Assembly: GCA_003194525.1 (NCBI GenBank)
Contig: NBIV01000437.1
Coordinates: forward strand, 1 to 33,301
Source of the DNA: Gracilariopsis chorda
Taxonomy: Eukaryota; Rhodophyta; Florideophyceae; Gracilariales; Gracilariaceae
Direction: 5' to 3'
Length of the DNA stretch: 33,301 bases
In this document: piece after piece, positions 11,073 to 21,852 of the stretch
Layout of the letters: every line of letters starts with the position of its first letter
How positions within the stretch are numbered: position 1 is the stretch's first letter
Made by a program: the position numbers and the translations under genes
Notes under the pieces: generated by a model
The model's database searches: none
What the model saw: only the letters and a program-made list of their open reading frames with translations
What the model was told of the DNA's origin: nothing

Positions 11073-11870
11073 TCAACACATCCCGTAGTTTATATGAGAG
11101 GAGGGAACCTTCTTAGAGAGAATATACGCCTTACATCCGAATTTGGATTGTTCCTTGTAGCCAGTACCTTGTAAAAGGTACCTCCTAGGGACTAATAAGT
11201 CTTTAAAACAGCTCACAACCATGTGTGGCTTCTCTAAGTAAAGGAATCGATTCCAAACTGGAGGTCCTCCCCCAAAATGTTCAAAATACTTCCTTTGGAA
11301 AGACTCTCTGCGTCCCATAAAGCTTTGTACGGTTCGTGATCTACACATAGCGAACAAGTCCCTCGACATATCGTCACACCAAGACTGGCGTTTTATATGG
11401 GCGCACCATGATTTCACGTTGTGCATCTGGTTCTGGTTAATATTTTATTTATCAAAAGAAACGAATGAACTTTCAAACACCTGCTCCATAGCATTGATGC
11501 ATGAAATGCTTTGGTCCCTGTTTAGCATTGCCGGTGACATTGGAATGATAGACTTAAATCAGGACAGCACCTCAAGGACGTCAGCTGTCATTTCTCCTGA
11601 AATGAAACCCATAAAGAAATCGAAAGTGAATCCATCGTTTGAACTTCCATTCACAGTGAAGAGTGGATACCCATATCGATTTGCTATGGCTTTGCAATCA
11701 ATTGATACACCAGGTACAATCCCAAAAATTTCGTAGTCCTCCAACCACTCTTTCCATGACCAGCAAGCCAGCTTTATTCGTCCTGCGCAGTCACACTTAA
11801 AGAATAATTTGTTTCTTGGATCCTGTCTATTGAGCTCAATAAGAATCTCACTCAACCCCATGCACTCCAA
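11073..11870 (-). pseudogene. MULE transposase catalytic core
   Basis: Core of a cut-and-paste Mutator-type transposase. In one frame, interrupted by a stop at 11559 and another just before 11426, it shows LFFKCDCAGRIKLACW, then GVSIDCKAIANRYGYPLFTV with the first catalytic aspartate at 11697-11699, then FMGFISGEMTADVLEVL. Next comes NRDQSISCINAMEQVF (about 11480-11550), which matches the second catalytic Asp block (usually TD..xALxxAI..vFP). The end (11073-11340) has the helical FxRKYFEHF and W-rich pattern of the core's C-terminal part. The third acidic residue could not be assigned. The stops make it inactive. Confidence 0.75.
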
Positions 11871-12486
11871 GTTCTTTGGGTTACTCCCTGACCCTGCACA
11901 TCATAGTTGCTTTTGTGCAGATATGGGATTGATCAGCTCTTGTGCTTGTCTTTAAGGTACCTTATTGTGTCCTGGGAAGCCATGTGTAGCTTTCCCGTCA
12001 TGTGAATTGCCTCAGCTCTCATTTTTGGAGCAAAATACTTCACAGTTCCGTGTTGGGTTGACGGCTGTGTATGCCTCGCCACTGTGAATTAAGCGACGTA
12101 GCTTCGTCTACTAGTACTATCCAAAACCTTCTTGATCTTCATCGAAAACGAACAACGGTCTTTCTTGTCGTTGTACTTCTGGCACTTCAAAATTTATTTT
12201 GGTAGAACTCTCTGATCTCCAGATACTCCGTCACATTTCTTTGCTTCTCCTTCAAACAAACATAGAGAGAAGTTCTCATAAATATGTAGAATCCCATACA
12301 GTCTGCAATATTTTAAACGTCCTTCAGAACATCATGGACAGGGTAAATCAAAGAAAATGATAGAAAAAATGCGAGAAAAGCAGCCTTAAAGCACTCTTCC
12401 ATATCCTCGTTCTGATATTACTCAACAGTCTGGCTATTGCTGTCATCCTGTTTGATATCCTCCCCGTCAGTTTTCAGAATCTCAAT

Positions 12487-13056
12487 CTAGCCAGTAGCCT
12501 TACTATTGCCGTCCAGTTCTACTATAAGGACATGAAATAAGTCGAGAGGGAGCTCCTCTTCGTTGTCAAGAAAGCATTCCATAAACTCAATTCGATGTCT
12601 ACCACCTTCATAACTTCTTTCCTCACACAATTCATTAATGCGTGTGGAAAGCGTCCCATCGACTTCCAAGGAAACCTTATCGGTAGATACTTCAGTTTCC
12701 ATTGCTACACTCAACTGCAAGTTCTCCAGTGAAGTTTCCGGATAGCATTCTTTATGCTTCTCCAAAACCTCAGGTCTGTCGTCTGCGGGCGATCGTTTGT
12801 CAATCTCAAAAGCCTCCTTTCCATTCTTCAAAATAGCAAAGGGAGTTTTTGAGCCAGATAAGTCCTCTACAACACCTAAATTATGTCCCTGGTCCACTAC
12901 GTCTCCTACAATGAGAGCATTGTCATAATTCATTCTCACTTCTCCTACATCTGGCGCGATAGCATCTTCCAATCTTGATATTTCTATGAATATAGACCGT
13001 GCTGGTATTCCGGAGCGGTTCAAACGGCTCAGAGTTGCGACGAAATTGCTTCGCAT
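12487..13056 (-). pseudogene. MULE acidic inter-domain region
   Basis: A 189-codon frame between the FAR1-type finger and the catalytic core. Its beginning (LSRLNRSGIPARSIFIEISR) fits the helix that follows the finger in MULE transposases, usually phrased as a residue set around AGI.PRQI. The remainder is Glu/Asp/Ser-rich with no motif I recognise and may be an insertion or linker peculiar to this family. The frame differs from both neighbours, so at least two frameshifts are needed to join it. The assignment rests on position and the first twenty residues. Confidence 0.5.
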
Positions 13057-13150
13057 TGGATAAAAGAAGTAGATTTACTGCTATTTTAGACATCAGAACT
13101 CTGTTTGAACCTGGTTCAAGAGATTCCTCATGAGAAACTCTTTTCCATCG

Positions 13151-13606
13151 TCAATTGTTCCAGTGGAAAGGTCTTTCTGGTACTTGACATCCTCTCCTCG
13201 GCAGCAAACTGGTTTCGAACATCTTCCAATCCGGTTCAGTCATCCCTGTTACTCCATTCTTTTTCCAGATCCTAAAATGCGAGATAAGAGATCGCCTAAT
13301 AATCTCTACTCGCTTGTCAACCTTCTTTCTGATGCTTGATAGAGGGTCATGGTTGTGATTGAGACAATAAGATACCTCCCAATTATTTTTACGTCTGATG
13401 AGGTTGAAAGAGATGTTCGAGTGACAATTCGAATTCATACAGCGCATCCTTCCCATAAGAGCCCTATCGTTTCCCTTAACGCTCCCGCAAACTGTTTGAA
13501 AGTAGTGAAGGCCATACATCCAACCATTCGTTGTTACCAGTGACTGTAGGATTCCTACTAAATCGTCCACATGACCCACTTCATTTGGCAACTGCAGCTG
13601 TGGCAC
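13151..13606 (-). pseudogene. FAR1-type zinc finger of the MULE transposase
   Basis: DNA-binding domain of FAR1/MULE type. Ligands are visible as MRCMNSNC (Cys, four residues, Cys) followed by an SYCLNHNHD ending (His-X-His), which is the C-X4-C-X(about 20)-H-X-H pattern. The preceding part has the usual helix-strand lead (DDLVGILQSLVTTNGW). The following stretch (RKKVDKRVEIIRRSL) is a basic helix. It would recognise the terminal inverted repeats of the element. The frame closes at 13151 on a stop or indel before the next domain at 13056. The plus-strand frames overlapping it are shadows. Confidence 0.72.
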
Positions 13607-13797
13607 AGAACTATTCCTTGCATTACTCCAAAATGTAAGAAGTATGTCTTGAACTACGGAAGAAGCTGCAATTCAGCTATATTCAAAGCATATATTGCGA
13701 GGTACACGGGTCATAGACACCGTGGAGAGATGTCTATTCAGCAGCTCAATTTTTTCAAGACAAGCTTCCCTTCTTGGCCGTTTCTCCTCTCTTCTTT

Positions 13798-14510
13798 CTA
13801 TATATATTTGTCAGGCGTCTCGGTGTAAACTTGGTCCCTGTCAAATTTGCCGCTCCCAGTGCCCGAATCACTTCTACGGGATTTCAGTGTCCCGAATTCT
13901 GTAGAATTGTCCGGCTGTTCTACCATTTCTCTGCGCCAAGAAGTGCTCCCATTCGTAGCTTTCGTACTCTTTGACTTCTGTCCCTTCTCTTCATTCACTT
14001 TGGCGTCTTAATACGCCGATTCGTACCTTCGTCTCAGAGTTTTGCCCCGGTGGTTAGTCTGAATCTGAATATCTTTGATTCGTGAAAAACTGCGAGCTTG
14101 AGCCTCAAACATATGCTCTGGGAAATGAATTCCGTACTCGCTGACCATTTTTACCGTCACTTCTTCAATGCTAAAGTACTGATCTTTCATCAAAGTTTGT
14201 ACCAGCCAGCTCCTTATCGACATACAACAATATCGCTTGGAGAGCTCGGAACTATACCCCTGTGCATAGGATTTCTTCGTAGCACATCCTCTATCCGAAG
14301 AAAAAATGGTAAAGAACGAGATTAAGTAGCATCTACAGCCGTAACTGTCCGCTTGACGGTAGGAATTATTGATCTCCAGTACTACGTTCTTCCGAGAAAC
14401 AATATCCTCACCTTTTTCATGAATAATGCTGAAGTCAAATGCTTTCTTAAAAAGCTTCAAGACAGGCGTCGGACACTTTAAACGAACACTATCCCCAAAG
14501 TACACCGTAG
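13798..14510 (-). pseudogene. Second N-terminal zinc-finger-like domain of a MULE
   Basis: Minus-strand frame from about 14510 to 14008, continuing after one stop in the same frame to 13798. The middle shows NNSYRQADSYGCRCYLISFF with further cysteines, and the end SIRSWLVQTLMKDQYFSI then MVSEYGIHFPEHMFEAQARS. This last pair closely fits the helical region after the MuDR-type finger (usually S.wia..y.d..r..P..s...l...v...YgI.is...a.rAr). Clear Cys-Cys-His-His ligands are not all identifiable. The tail 13998-13798 is Ser/Lys/Asp-rich linker. It could be the true N-terminus of the same transposase, giving two finger domains, or a scrap of another MULE. Confidence 0.5.
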
Positions 14511-14519
14511 GCGATGCAG

Positions 14520-16637
14520 GTGGAGTTGAGACTCTGGTGTGGCCAGAGCCCAACTCTGCATCTGACCAATTGGTGAACCCTAAAGGTAACCGATCATCTG
14601 TGGTGGTCCCCATATTGGACTTGGAGAGCATTACCGAAACGGTGATTGAGCGTGCAGTCCGCGAACTACACGACCGGTTACCAGCTTTGTTGTTTCAATT
14701 CCTCGAGCAGGAAGCTCAGGAGTACGTAGAACTTATGGTGCAAGAGTCTTTGGAAGACCACCGCAAGGGGCTAACCAGAAATACTCACACCAGCCCGGTT
14801 GCTAAGCGACCAAGTTTGGGAAAACCGCATGGGCATCTGGACGTCCTTGCTGTCCAAAACCCCAACCTACCCAATGAACAAACTGGTGATTCACATACTG
14901 ACCGAGTCCGGTCTGGGGCACCTCGCGCGAACAAGGGCCCTGAGGTTGTTTACCTACCGGAATCAATTGGTAGAGCCAGGCAGGGCGCTGGAGCTGGCGA
15001 CTCTGGTGCTGATGATGGTGGTTCGTCGAGCTCGGAGGATGAGCGGTGACGAAGACCTAAAGGTAAGAAGAGACCATCTAACGGTAAGAAGAAGAGGGGA
15101 CATCGGTCGGACCCCGATACTTCAAGCATGGAAACCGATTCGTACTCGAGTGAGGATGACCGAAAAAGTAAAGAGACCAAAATGAATAAACCCCGTCGGA
15201 GAAAGGGGAAGCCGCAACGTAAGGGAAGAACCACACGGTACGATTGGTCAATAGTCAGGCGAAGACTCTGACAGTGAAATTGAAGTTATTCAGCCGATTA
15301 ACGACCTGTTCACTAAAGCGGTTGACTATCGGACCTATAGGTTAAGGAAAAGGGATCCTGAGTACACCAACGTGGTTGCTCAGCGGATAACGAAGCATCA
15401 CAAGAAGCTTAGCTACCAAATGGGTGAAACGCGCTTTTCAGGCGATGATCCCATTGCGGTTATTGATTTAATGCAAAAGTTCAAGATCGCATGTGACTAG
15501 AATGGGTTTTCAGAAGGAGCTGCCACTTGCTTGTTCCAATTTTATCACAAAGGTCAAGCTGCAGACTTGTTGTACAGCTGTCTGCAGGAGAACACCATGG
15601 CGGTGGATGAGGACCAATCGGAGATGTTGACCAATTATCCCCAGGTGGTGAACTTCTTTTTGGAAACTTATGTGACCGATGAGGTAATACAGGCAGCCTA
15701 TGGGGAAATTTTGGCGCACAGGCGAAGGCCCGGCCAGACCGAACTCGAATATGCTAGAAACCTTTGGGCAGCGGCCTCCGGCTGTGGGGATGCCTTCAAC
15801 ACAGCTCGGTTAAAGTCCATGTTTGCTGATAACGTGGACAAGTCCATTAGGTCTCAGGTAGGCAACTACCTGGCTAACCACCGTAAGGTCGAATATAATA
15901 CCCTTGCGAGGTATGGCCAGGGAATTGGAGACACCGTACGGGAGGGGAGGAGAACTACCCCCACCCCACCCGTACAGACCATAAAGGGGAAACCGAAACA
16001 GTCCGTACAACATGTCGAGGAAACAACCAGTTTGGAAGGGGGAACCATCGTGGAAATCTCAGGCTGTCAAGTCATCCATTTGGTGAATGCTCCGCTTGAG
16101 AGTCTCGCGATGTCTCCCTCCACCCAATGGTCCAGCACCGTAAGGGAGGGGAACCCATCCCTAGGACGTTCCGCACCCACGTTTGTTTCAGACCCCACAG
16201 CCAATAACTTATTGACCGTACCGTATAATCAACGTGGTGCGTACATCTCAAGTGGGACTCCTTCGTTCGGAAGTGCAATCCCGCAGGTGTATAGCGAAGT
16301 ACCGAAGGCCAACCAAGTGGTATTTCTTTACCCGAAGACTGGTAAGTACCTTTGTTGGTTCTGCCTCTCCCTGCACCATTTGACCACCACGTGCTCCAAC
16401 GTAGCGCCCGAAGCTCGGGACGCTCTGTTCAAGTTACGCCAGGTGAACTATACGGAGATGCTTGAACCAATTGGTAAACCACCGGTACCGAAGACGGGGA
16501 GAAATGCTACCAATATGGTCCTTAGGCCCACCGTCACGGTGCATGCACCGGCACCGCAGAAGGGTCATTTGGTTACAGACGTCGAGGAAACCCCTGATGT
16601 CACCCATCAGGCGGAAAACGGCGAACGGTTGGAGTAG
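14520..16637 (+). pseudogene. Gag of element B, nearly continuous
   Basis: Gag precursor of about 700 codons. The first part (to 15267, stop at 15047) has a helical segment followed by a Ser/Glu/Asp tract (GGSSSSEDER) and a Lys/Arg-rich block (KKRPSNGKKKRGHRS). A one-base frame change near 15250 leads to the capsid: FSGDDPIAVIDLMQKFKIAC, a stop at 15498, then 369 open codons with NGFSEGAATCLFQFYHKGQA, QTELEYARNLWAAASG and related capsid helices. A perfect CX2CX4HX4C zinc knuckle (CWFCLSLHHLTTTC) lies at 16353-16394. It ends with TAG at 16635, overlapping the pol frame. Function would be capsid assembly and RNA packaging. The true start is lost at the truncated 5' end. Confidence 0.8.
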
Positions 16638-17284
16638 AGGCCACCCCCAACCATTTACACCTGGAAGGCCCTCCAGAACCAAGCGGTTTATGTGTGAATG
16701 ATTACTCAATTGTGACTGGTGAAGAAGGCATTTTAGAGCAATCGGTTCCTATATGCGTTCTAAATCACAGTAACTATAAGGTAAACATCATCCTCAGGAT
16801 TACTGCAAACCACATGGTACCAACGGTAACCGTCCTGGACACTGGGGCAGGACCAAATCTGGTGAATGCCAACATTCTTTCAAGCGCAAGCTTGAAGAGG
16901 GTACAGCCCTGTATCCTCAACAACCAGTTAGTAGATGCGAACAACCGTCCGCTATCGGTTCGTGGAACCATCGACCTGATGGTAATTGTCAACACATTGA
17001 AGGTCCGCGTTCGGATTATCGTTGTCAACCAACTGGCCACAAAGTGTATCCCTAGCACTATGTTGATCGACTGCCACGTCCAGGCGATCTCCCCACGGTC
17101 TCACACGGTCCTTTTCAATGAAGGACCGCAGATTGCCATTATTAATGACCACAAAGGACCCCAAGGGTGGATTGGTGAAGATGACCATTCACAACCTAAA
17201 GGTACGGTCCTCAATAAGCTACGTCCTAGTCGACGGGTAACAATACCCCCGATGACCCAAATGGTTGTTCCGGTTACCTGTTAA
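16598..17284 (+). pseudogene. Retropepsin-like protease of element B
   Basis: Aspartic protease domain at the start of Pol. The active-site motif VLDTGAGPNLVN has an intact DTG at 16838-16846, followed by NRPLSVRGTIDLMVIVNTLKV and VRIIVVNQLATKCI, which fit the flap and hydrophobic strand. The block opens at 16598 in the -1 frame relative to gag and overlaps the gag end by about 40 bases; the first in-frame near-start is a GTG, not ATG, so it was probably made as a Gag-Pol fusion. A TAA at 17282 cuts it from the rest of pol, although the frame continues unchanged beyond it. Confidence 0.78.
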
Positions 17285-18660
17285 AAACCCGGACTCATCT
17301 CGGTACACAAAGATTCCAAACTGGTTAAGAAACACGTGACCTTAATGGCTAATGGTATATGTGATAATATACCTAACCATCCATTCTCGGTCTAAGTCAG
17401 AAAATTTGGGGATAAACCCGCCAAATACCGAAGAATACCTTAATTGGTCATTCATGCTCACCCAGCGCCGGAGAAAATCGTTGCCCTTGTGAGGTACTCT
17501 GAGGTCGGTCACCCTGAGGAGGGGGGAGGCGATACCAAAATTGCAAAGCCTAATCCGGCAGAACGTCATGGTCCACTGCGCAGACGATTTGGAGAAAGTT
17601 GCGACGAAAATGACCAAGAAAGAGAAGTAGAAGAGAAGACAGAAGTAGAGGACCATGAGGGTGAAGAGAAGCCAGTAGACTGGAAGTAAGAATTCCATAT
17701 TGGTATCGAAGATGAGAACCTTAGGGAGAAGGTTCTCAATATGCTAGAACCTTATAGCACCATGTAGTCAGGGCGCCTCGGAGTTATCAAGGCCGTCAAG
17801 CACCGGATCGATCTCATACCCGGTGCGAGGCCGATCCACCAACAACCCTACAGAGCTGGTTTCAAGGCCCGTGAGGTGGAGGTACAGGAGGTGGAGGGCA
17901 TGCTCCGTAAGGGGGTAGTCGAACCGGCAAATGCGGAGAGAACGAGCCCAGTGGTCCTTGTCCAATGAAGAGGTGATCCCCGTATGCGGTTCTGTGTAGA
18001 TTATCTAAAACTAAATGCCGTTACGATGCGGGATTCTTAACCATTACCACGAATGGACGAGTGCTTTGATACCCTAGGGGATGCGAAAATGTTTACCACA
18101 CTGGATGCCAACAGTGGTTATTGGCAAATGGAAATACCCGAAGAGGACAGAGACAACACCGCTTTTCCTTGTCACGCTGGCCTATTCAAGTTTCTCCGAA
18201 TGCCATGTGGTCTGAAGAATGCGCCAGCCTCGTATCACCGAGCACTGGACATTATCTTATCTAAGGTTAAATGAACCACCGCTTTGGTATACTTAGATGA
18301 CGTAATCATCTACTCCCGAACAGTAGAAGAACACTTTGACCATGTTTGTACAGTACTGAGACTGCTGATGGAGGCTGGCGTTTCCCTCAAACTGAGGAAA
18401 TGCACCTTCTTTGACCAAAGGTGGAGTACTTGGGACACACTATAAGCCCTGGAAGGTTGGAGGTCACCAAGCGGAATATCCGTGCGGTACAAGAGGCACG
18501 TATTCCTACCTCCAAGACGGATATCCGTTCCTTTATAGGTCTTTGCAATATGTACCGTACGTTCATCAAGGGGTTTGCAAAAATTGGGGCCCCCTGAACC
18601 GAAGAATCATGAAAGGTCAACCAGGTCGTTTAGATTACCTAGAGGTCGAAAAAGTGGAAG
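17285..18660 (+). pseudogene. Reverse transcriptase of element B, multiple stops
   Basis: The linker 17285-17689 includes a strongly acidic, Glu/Asp-rich stretch ending in KPVDWK. RT proper begins about 17768 with HRIDLIPGARPIHQQPYRAG, then TSPVVLVQ (normally VPK), MRFCVDYLKLNAVTMRDS, LDANSGYWQMEI, MPCGLKNAPASY and the catalytic VYLDDVIIYSRT, with YLDD at 18290-18301. In-frame stops are at 17393, 17441, 17687, 17765, 17966, 18038 and 18272. Several sit where conserved Trp, Tyr or Gln codons are expected, so they are single-base decay. A one-base shift at about 18420 leads to YLGHTISPG and RSFIGLCNMYRTFIKGFAKIGAP, and a second at about 18590 restores LNRR. Both palm catalytic segments are intact. 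Confidence 0.85.
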
Positions 18661-18665
18661 CCTTC

Positions 18666-19140
18666 TAACAGCTGAAAGCTGCCCTTCTCCATCCACCAAT
18701 ATTGGCATTACCCAAAAGTCGTCTGCCCTACACCTGCGATACCGATGCTTCGCATGCCCAAATTGATTGCTGCCTAATGCAGACGCAAGAGAACGGGGAT
18801 AAGTTATCAATTGGTTATTGGAGTACAGCCCTGTCCCAGAAAGAGCAAAACTACACCGTGACCGATAAGGAGTGCCTCGCGGTAGTGTGGAGCATGCTCA
18901 TGCTTCAACCGTACCTATATGGTGTTAACTTTACCCTAGGGACAGATCACGATGCCCGTAGGTGGATACTCGGACTGGCAAACGCCTCCGGACGGGTAGC
19001 CCAATGGAGACTCCGCCTACTGGAATTCTAATACGATGTCCAGTACCGTCCAGGTATAAAGCACAACGTGGCTGACGCTATGTCGCGCCTCAACACTAAT
19101 GGGTTAGAGACCGAAGAGGTTGAGGACGAAATCCCATGTT
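18666..19140 (+). pseudogene. RNase H domain of element B
   Basis: Gypsy-type RNase H following RT. Motifs in order are LPYTCDTDASHAQIDCCL, IGYWSTALSQKEQNYTVTDK, ECLAVVWSML, FTLGTDHDARRW and WRLRLLEF. After a single TAA at 19029 come YDVQYRPG and the closing VADAMSRL (19068-19090). The catalytic Asp (TDAS), Glu (KECLA) and Asp (TDH) are present. A stop at 18666 precedes the domain, where QLKAALLHPPILALP continues the RT thumb. The enzyme would remove the RNA template after first-strand synthesis. It shares layout and phrasing with the RNase H of element A but at low identity, so the two are separate families. Confidence 0.85.
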
Positions 19141-20832
19141 TCATCATATGTAGGAGCGGATTAATGGGTGATGAAACCTTCACCAGTATATTTGTAGACT
19201 CGGAACCAGAACCCTCAAGGGGAGAGTCAACAATTTTGGTCGATGATCAGGATGACCAAATGGACGCTCCAATTACCCGAGAGGAATTCCTAGAAGGTCA
19301 AGCCAAGGACAGGTACTTCAAAAGCTTGTCGGACCACATCGGAACATCTGAATCACAGTTCGACATCGACCATAATGGTTATTTGGTGAGACGATCCCCC
19401 CTGTATGGGTCCCTCCAAAAGGTCGTTCCAGAATCCCTACGGTCTAAGGTTTTGCATCTCTCGCATTACACTCGCCTTGCAGGTCATCCAGGAGCTACTG
19501 GGTTATACTATACTCTAAGGAAGAATTTTTCGTTGGCCCCATATTTCCCATGATGTGTATACCTTCGTAGGTCAGTGCGCATCATGCGTGAGGACCAGAG
19601 GTGGTTTGCGAAAGCACAGGAAGTACCTGAAGCTTTTCCCCACAGTGGGTCCGTTGGAATTTATTGCCATCGACCTGTTAGGGCCACTTCCGAAGACCGA
19701 CAAGGGTTATAAGTACGTACTTGTAATCACTGATAGGTTTTCGAAGTTGACCCGGGCAATACCTCTGAGGGATACAAAGTCGACCACATTAGCCAAGGCG
19801 TTCCTTAGCAATTGAGTATACCCCTATGGTGCTCCGCTCTACTTGCTTACCGATAACGGTTCGACCCTTGCATCGAAGTACTCCGAAGCGGTCTGTACAA
19901 TGCTGGGTGTGAAGCACTACTTCACTACCGCTTATCACCCCCAGACGAATGGTCAAGTGGAACAGTACAATAAGACCCTCGTGAAAAGACTCCGACGGGA
20001 ACAGCAAACTGGTAGGGACGAGTACGTTCAACCATTAACGTACGCCTATAACCTGGAGGTCTACTGGAATACGCAGACCACACCATTCGTTTTGGTTTTG
20101 TCGCGTGCGCCTCAAGCGATGGTACTTGAGACTGAACCGGGAAACGGTAACCCTCCAGGTGAACGTACTCCTGCACAGGTCAAGAAAGACATCCTGAGAA
20201 GGTTGTGTGCAGCCCTGCGTCATGCAAGAGCCAGAAACACGAAGGCCAAACAGCGGTACAAGAAGAACTATGGCCGGAAGGTACAGCACATCACCAAAGT
20301 GGTCGAAGGGGAATATGTCTTTATTGACATTCCACCTGGTGGCCAGAGGCCCACGCCAGTGGAGGAGAATGACGACATTAGAATTGATGCAGACATCAAT
20401 TCTAAACTCCTCCCTAGGGCTACAGGACCTTATAAGGTGATTCGAGCTGAAACTCATACCGCTAAGGTACTGATAGACGGGTTGGAAAATACCATTTCGG
20501 TCAATCGAGTGACGAAGGCCCCGACGCCCGTTCAGGAACGGAAGGCGGCAAAACCCCCAGTGGTCGGAAAACCCGCAAGTTCCCAGACTGCATCTGGAAA
20601 AAGCCCACACATTGACCCACCTGTGGTACAACTGGACGCGTCCCCGCCCCAGGGAAGCGCGGTTACGAGCGGCCCTACCAACCTTGGCTCCGTCGTTATA
20701 CCTTCACCAAACTTGGTACAAACAGATCAGACTTCTGGAGATCCGTTTGCAAAATCTCACCCACTGGTAACCACCGAGTGTGCAGTTGAAACCATTGTTA
20801 GTCATGAGCACACACTTCGTGGTATTCGATAA
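19141..20832 (+). pseudogene. Integrase of element B
   Basis: The zinc domain reads HLSHYTRLAGHPG (about 19455-19495) and, after a one-base deletion near 19540, CASC (about 19579). The catalytic triad is complete: D in AIDLLG (19672-19674), D in LTDNGS (19852-19854) and E in GQVEQYNKTL (19960-19962). One in-frame TGA at 19813 stands where Trp is expected. The C-terminal domain has the GPY/F module (RATGPYKVIRAETHTAKVL, about 20415-20475). The frame from 19843 then stays open for 329 codons and ends in a Pro/Ser/Thr-rich tail without a visible chromodomain. Only one frameshift and one stop separate this from an intact integrase, making it the best preserved function in the window. A 198-codon minus-strand frame over it is a shadow. 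Confidence 0.87.
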
Positions 20833-21852
20833 CGTGTAAGGTGGTACGGATGGTTCTCCGAATCGGACACGTTAGAACCACCTGGTCATATTTTGCGCAA
20901 CTTTATAGTGCGGTATTGGTGCAAGCGAGGACAGGCCCTGCCGCACCCTTGAGTGGTGTGGTACAACAATCATAGAAAGAGGGAGAGTATGTTAATCACG
21001 ATCTATACCGCTGGGGTAGTAACCTTAACTAATAACCTAATGGTAAATGGGAACTGACTATAGGACAACAACCCTGGAGGCGCTTGCGCAGACGAAGATG
21101 AAGATGAAGAACACGAAGATGGAAGGGGAGCACCGTTAAGGAAGAGGGGATCCGACTACTTGGTGAGTGCACGGACCACGGAGAGGGAGGTGGTTTGGCG
21201 GCGCGCTGTGCACGCGCGCGGTGCACGCAAATCCTGGACGCGCGAAGGCCACCAACATGCATCTCAAGAAATTGGGATTATTTGATTCACTGAGGTGGTC
21301 AGCACGCTACGCACACGACCGCGATTGGGTAACCGATTCGGTAAACAGTAATGTGTGTAGCGCGCGCGCCCGTGCACGCTCTAAAAATCTAAGTATTTTG
21401 ACCGGGCAGGGAGCACAAACCGGCCATTCTCAGCCTTTGAAACGCCCGCGTTTCGCAGCTACGGACCTAAAGGTAGAACGTGGTTTTTGGCACCATCTGA
21501 CGCGGAAATTTGCGCAGCTGATTTTTTGATTGGCCTTGCAAATAACCTCAAAGGCTGGGTGCCACGCTTAGGCGCATACACCCAAGGAGGGTATGCATAC
21601 CGCGTGGGTATCATTTCTGGCCAACCATCACAGGATGCACGCGCCAAGCGCACGTGAAACCATGTAGGAGAGTGCCCTGCGCGCCCCACCTTAAGGGTTC
21701 GAGACCGCCACTCCCGGTGCGGGAGATGCTCTATTAGCTCAGAACGTCTTGGTAAGAAAGAACAGGAAAGAGAGGGCAGGGAGGTTACGCAGGATTCAAG
21801 TCGGTTTATCGGCCACAAAGTGGTGAACTAAGATAGTCTATAGACCGCTTGG
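20833..21852. other. Non-coding segment between pol and the antisense gene
   Basis: No gene recognised. It holds a purine-rich run at 21092-21150 (repeated gaagat units), two alternating CG/GC-rich tracts at 21201-21228 and 21353-21379, and a sharper polypurine run at 21752-21782. In an LTR element a polypurine tract normally marks the upstream edge of the 3' LTR, so part of 21150-24800 could be LTR, but with no 5' copy in the window this cannot be shown. Short frames here have no recognisable content. Confidence 0.4.
21752..21782 (+). other. Polypurine run, candidate PPT of element B
   Basis: A run dominated by A and G (aagaaagaacaggaaagaga and following), interrupted by only a few pyrimidines, on the coding strand of element B and downstream of its pol. 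Polypurine tracts prime plus-strand DNA synthesis in LTR elements. Position relative to an LTR edge is unproven. The purine-rich stretch at 21092-21150 is an alternative. Confidence 0.35.

Larger units (their letters stand above)
10320..14510 (-). mobile_element. Decayed Mutator-like element (MULE) transposase gene
   Basis: A single minus-strand transposase relic. From N to C terminus it has an extra zinc-finger-like domain (about 14510-14008), a Ser/Lys linker (13998-13798), a FAR1-type zinc finger (13606-13151), an acidic region (13056-12487), the MULE catalytic core (11870-11073) and a SWIM zinc finger (10650-10606). FAR1 finger, then MULE core, then SWIM is the domain order of FAR1/Mutator-family transposases. 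Catalytic and C-terminal pieces run for long distances in constant frames with few stops. Between 12487 and 11870 the frame is lost. The N-terminal side abuts retrotransposon B at about 14510, where the MULE appears cut off; terminal inverted repeats were not found. Confidence 0.72.
14510..20832 (+). mobile_element. Decayed Ty3/gypsy retrotransposon (element B), 5' truncated
   Basis: Plus-strand retrotransposon with gag, protease, RT, RNase H and integrase in gypsy order over 6.3 kb. Pol is in one frame from about 16598 to 18420 with eight stops, then frames 1, 0 and 1 after three small indels; counting the later parts there are eleven pol stops. Most of the key catalytic motifs are still intact, so this copy is younger-looking than element A. 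No 5' LTR exists to its left, where MULE sequence begins at about 14510. A 3' LTR could not be identified for lack of a partner. The element probably extends past 20832 through the antisense gene. Confidence 0.8.

Noticed and set aside
20035..20631. Minus-strand frame of 198 codons
   Set aside because: Antisense to the integrase C-terminal half of element B, which has GPY/F and catalytic motifs on the plus strand; no motif on the minus strand.
21685..21750. Minus-strand tRNA-like string with a good anticodon-type hairpin and a TCGAACC word
   Set aside because: The D loop is too short, position 33 is not T, the variable/T-stem region is about four bases short and no acceptor stem exists; chance or very old remnant.
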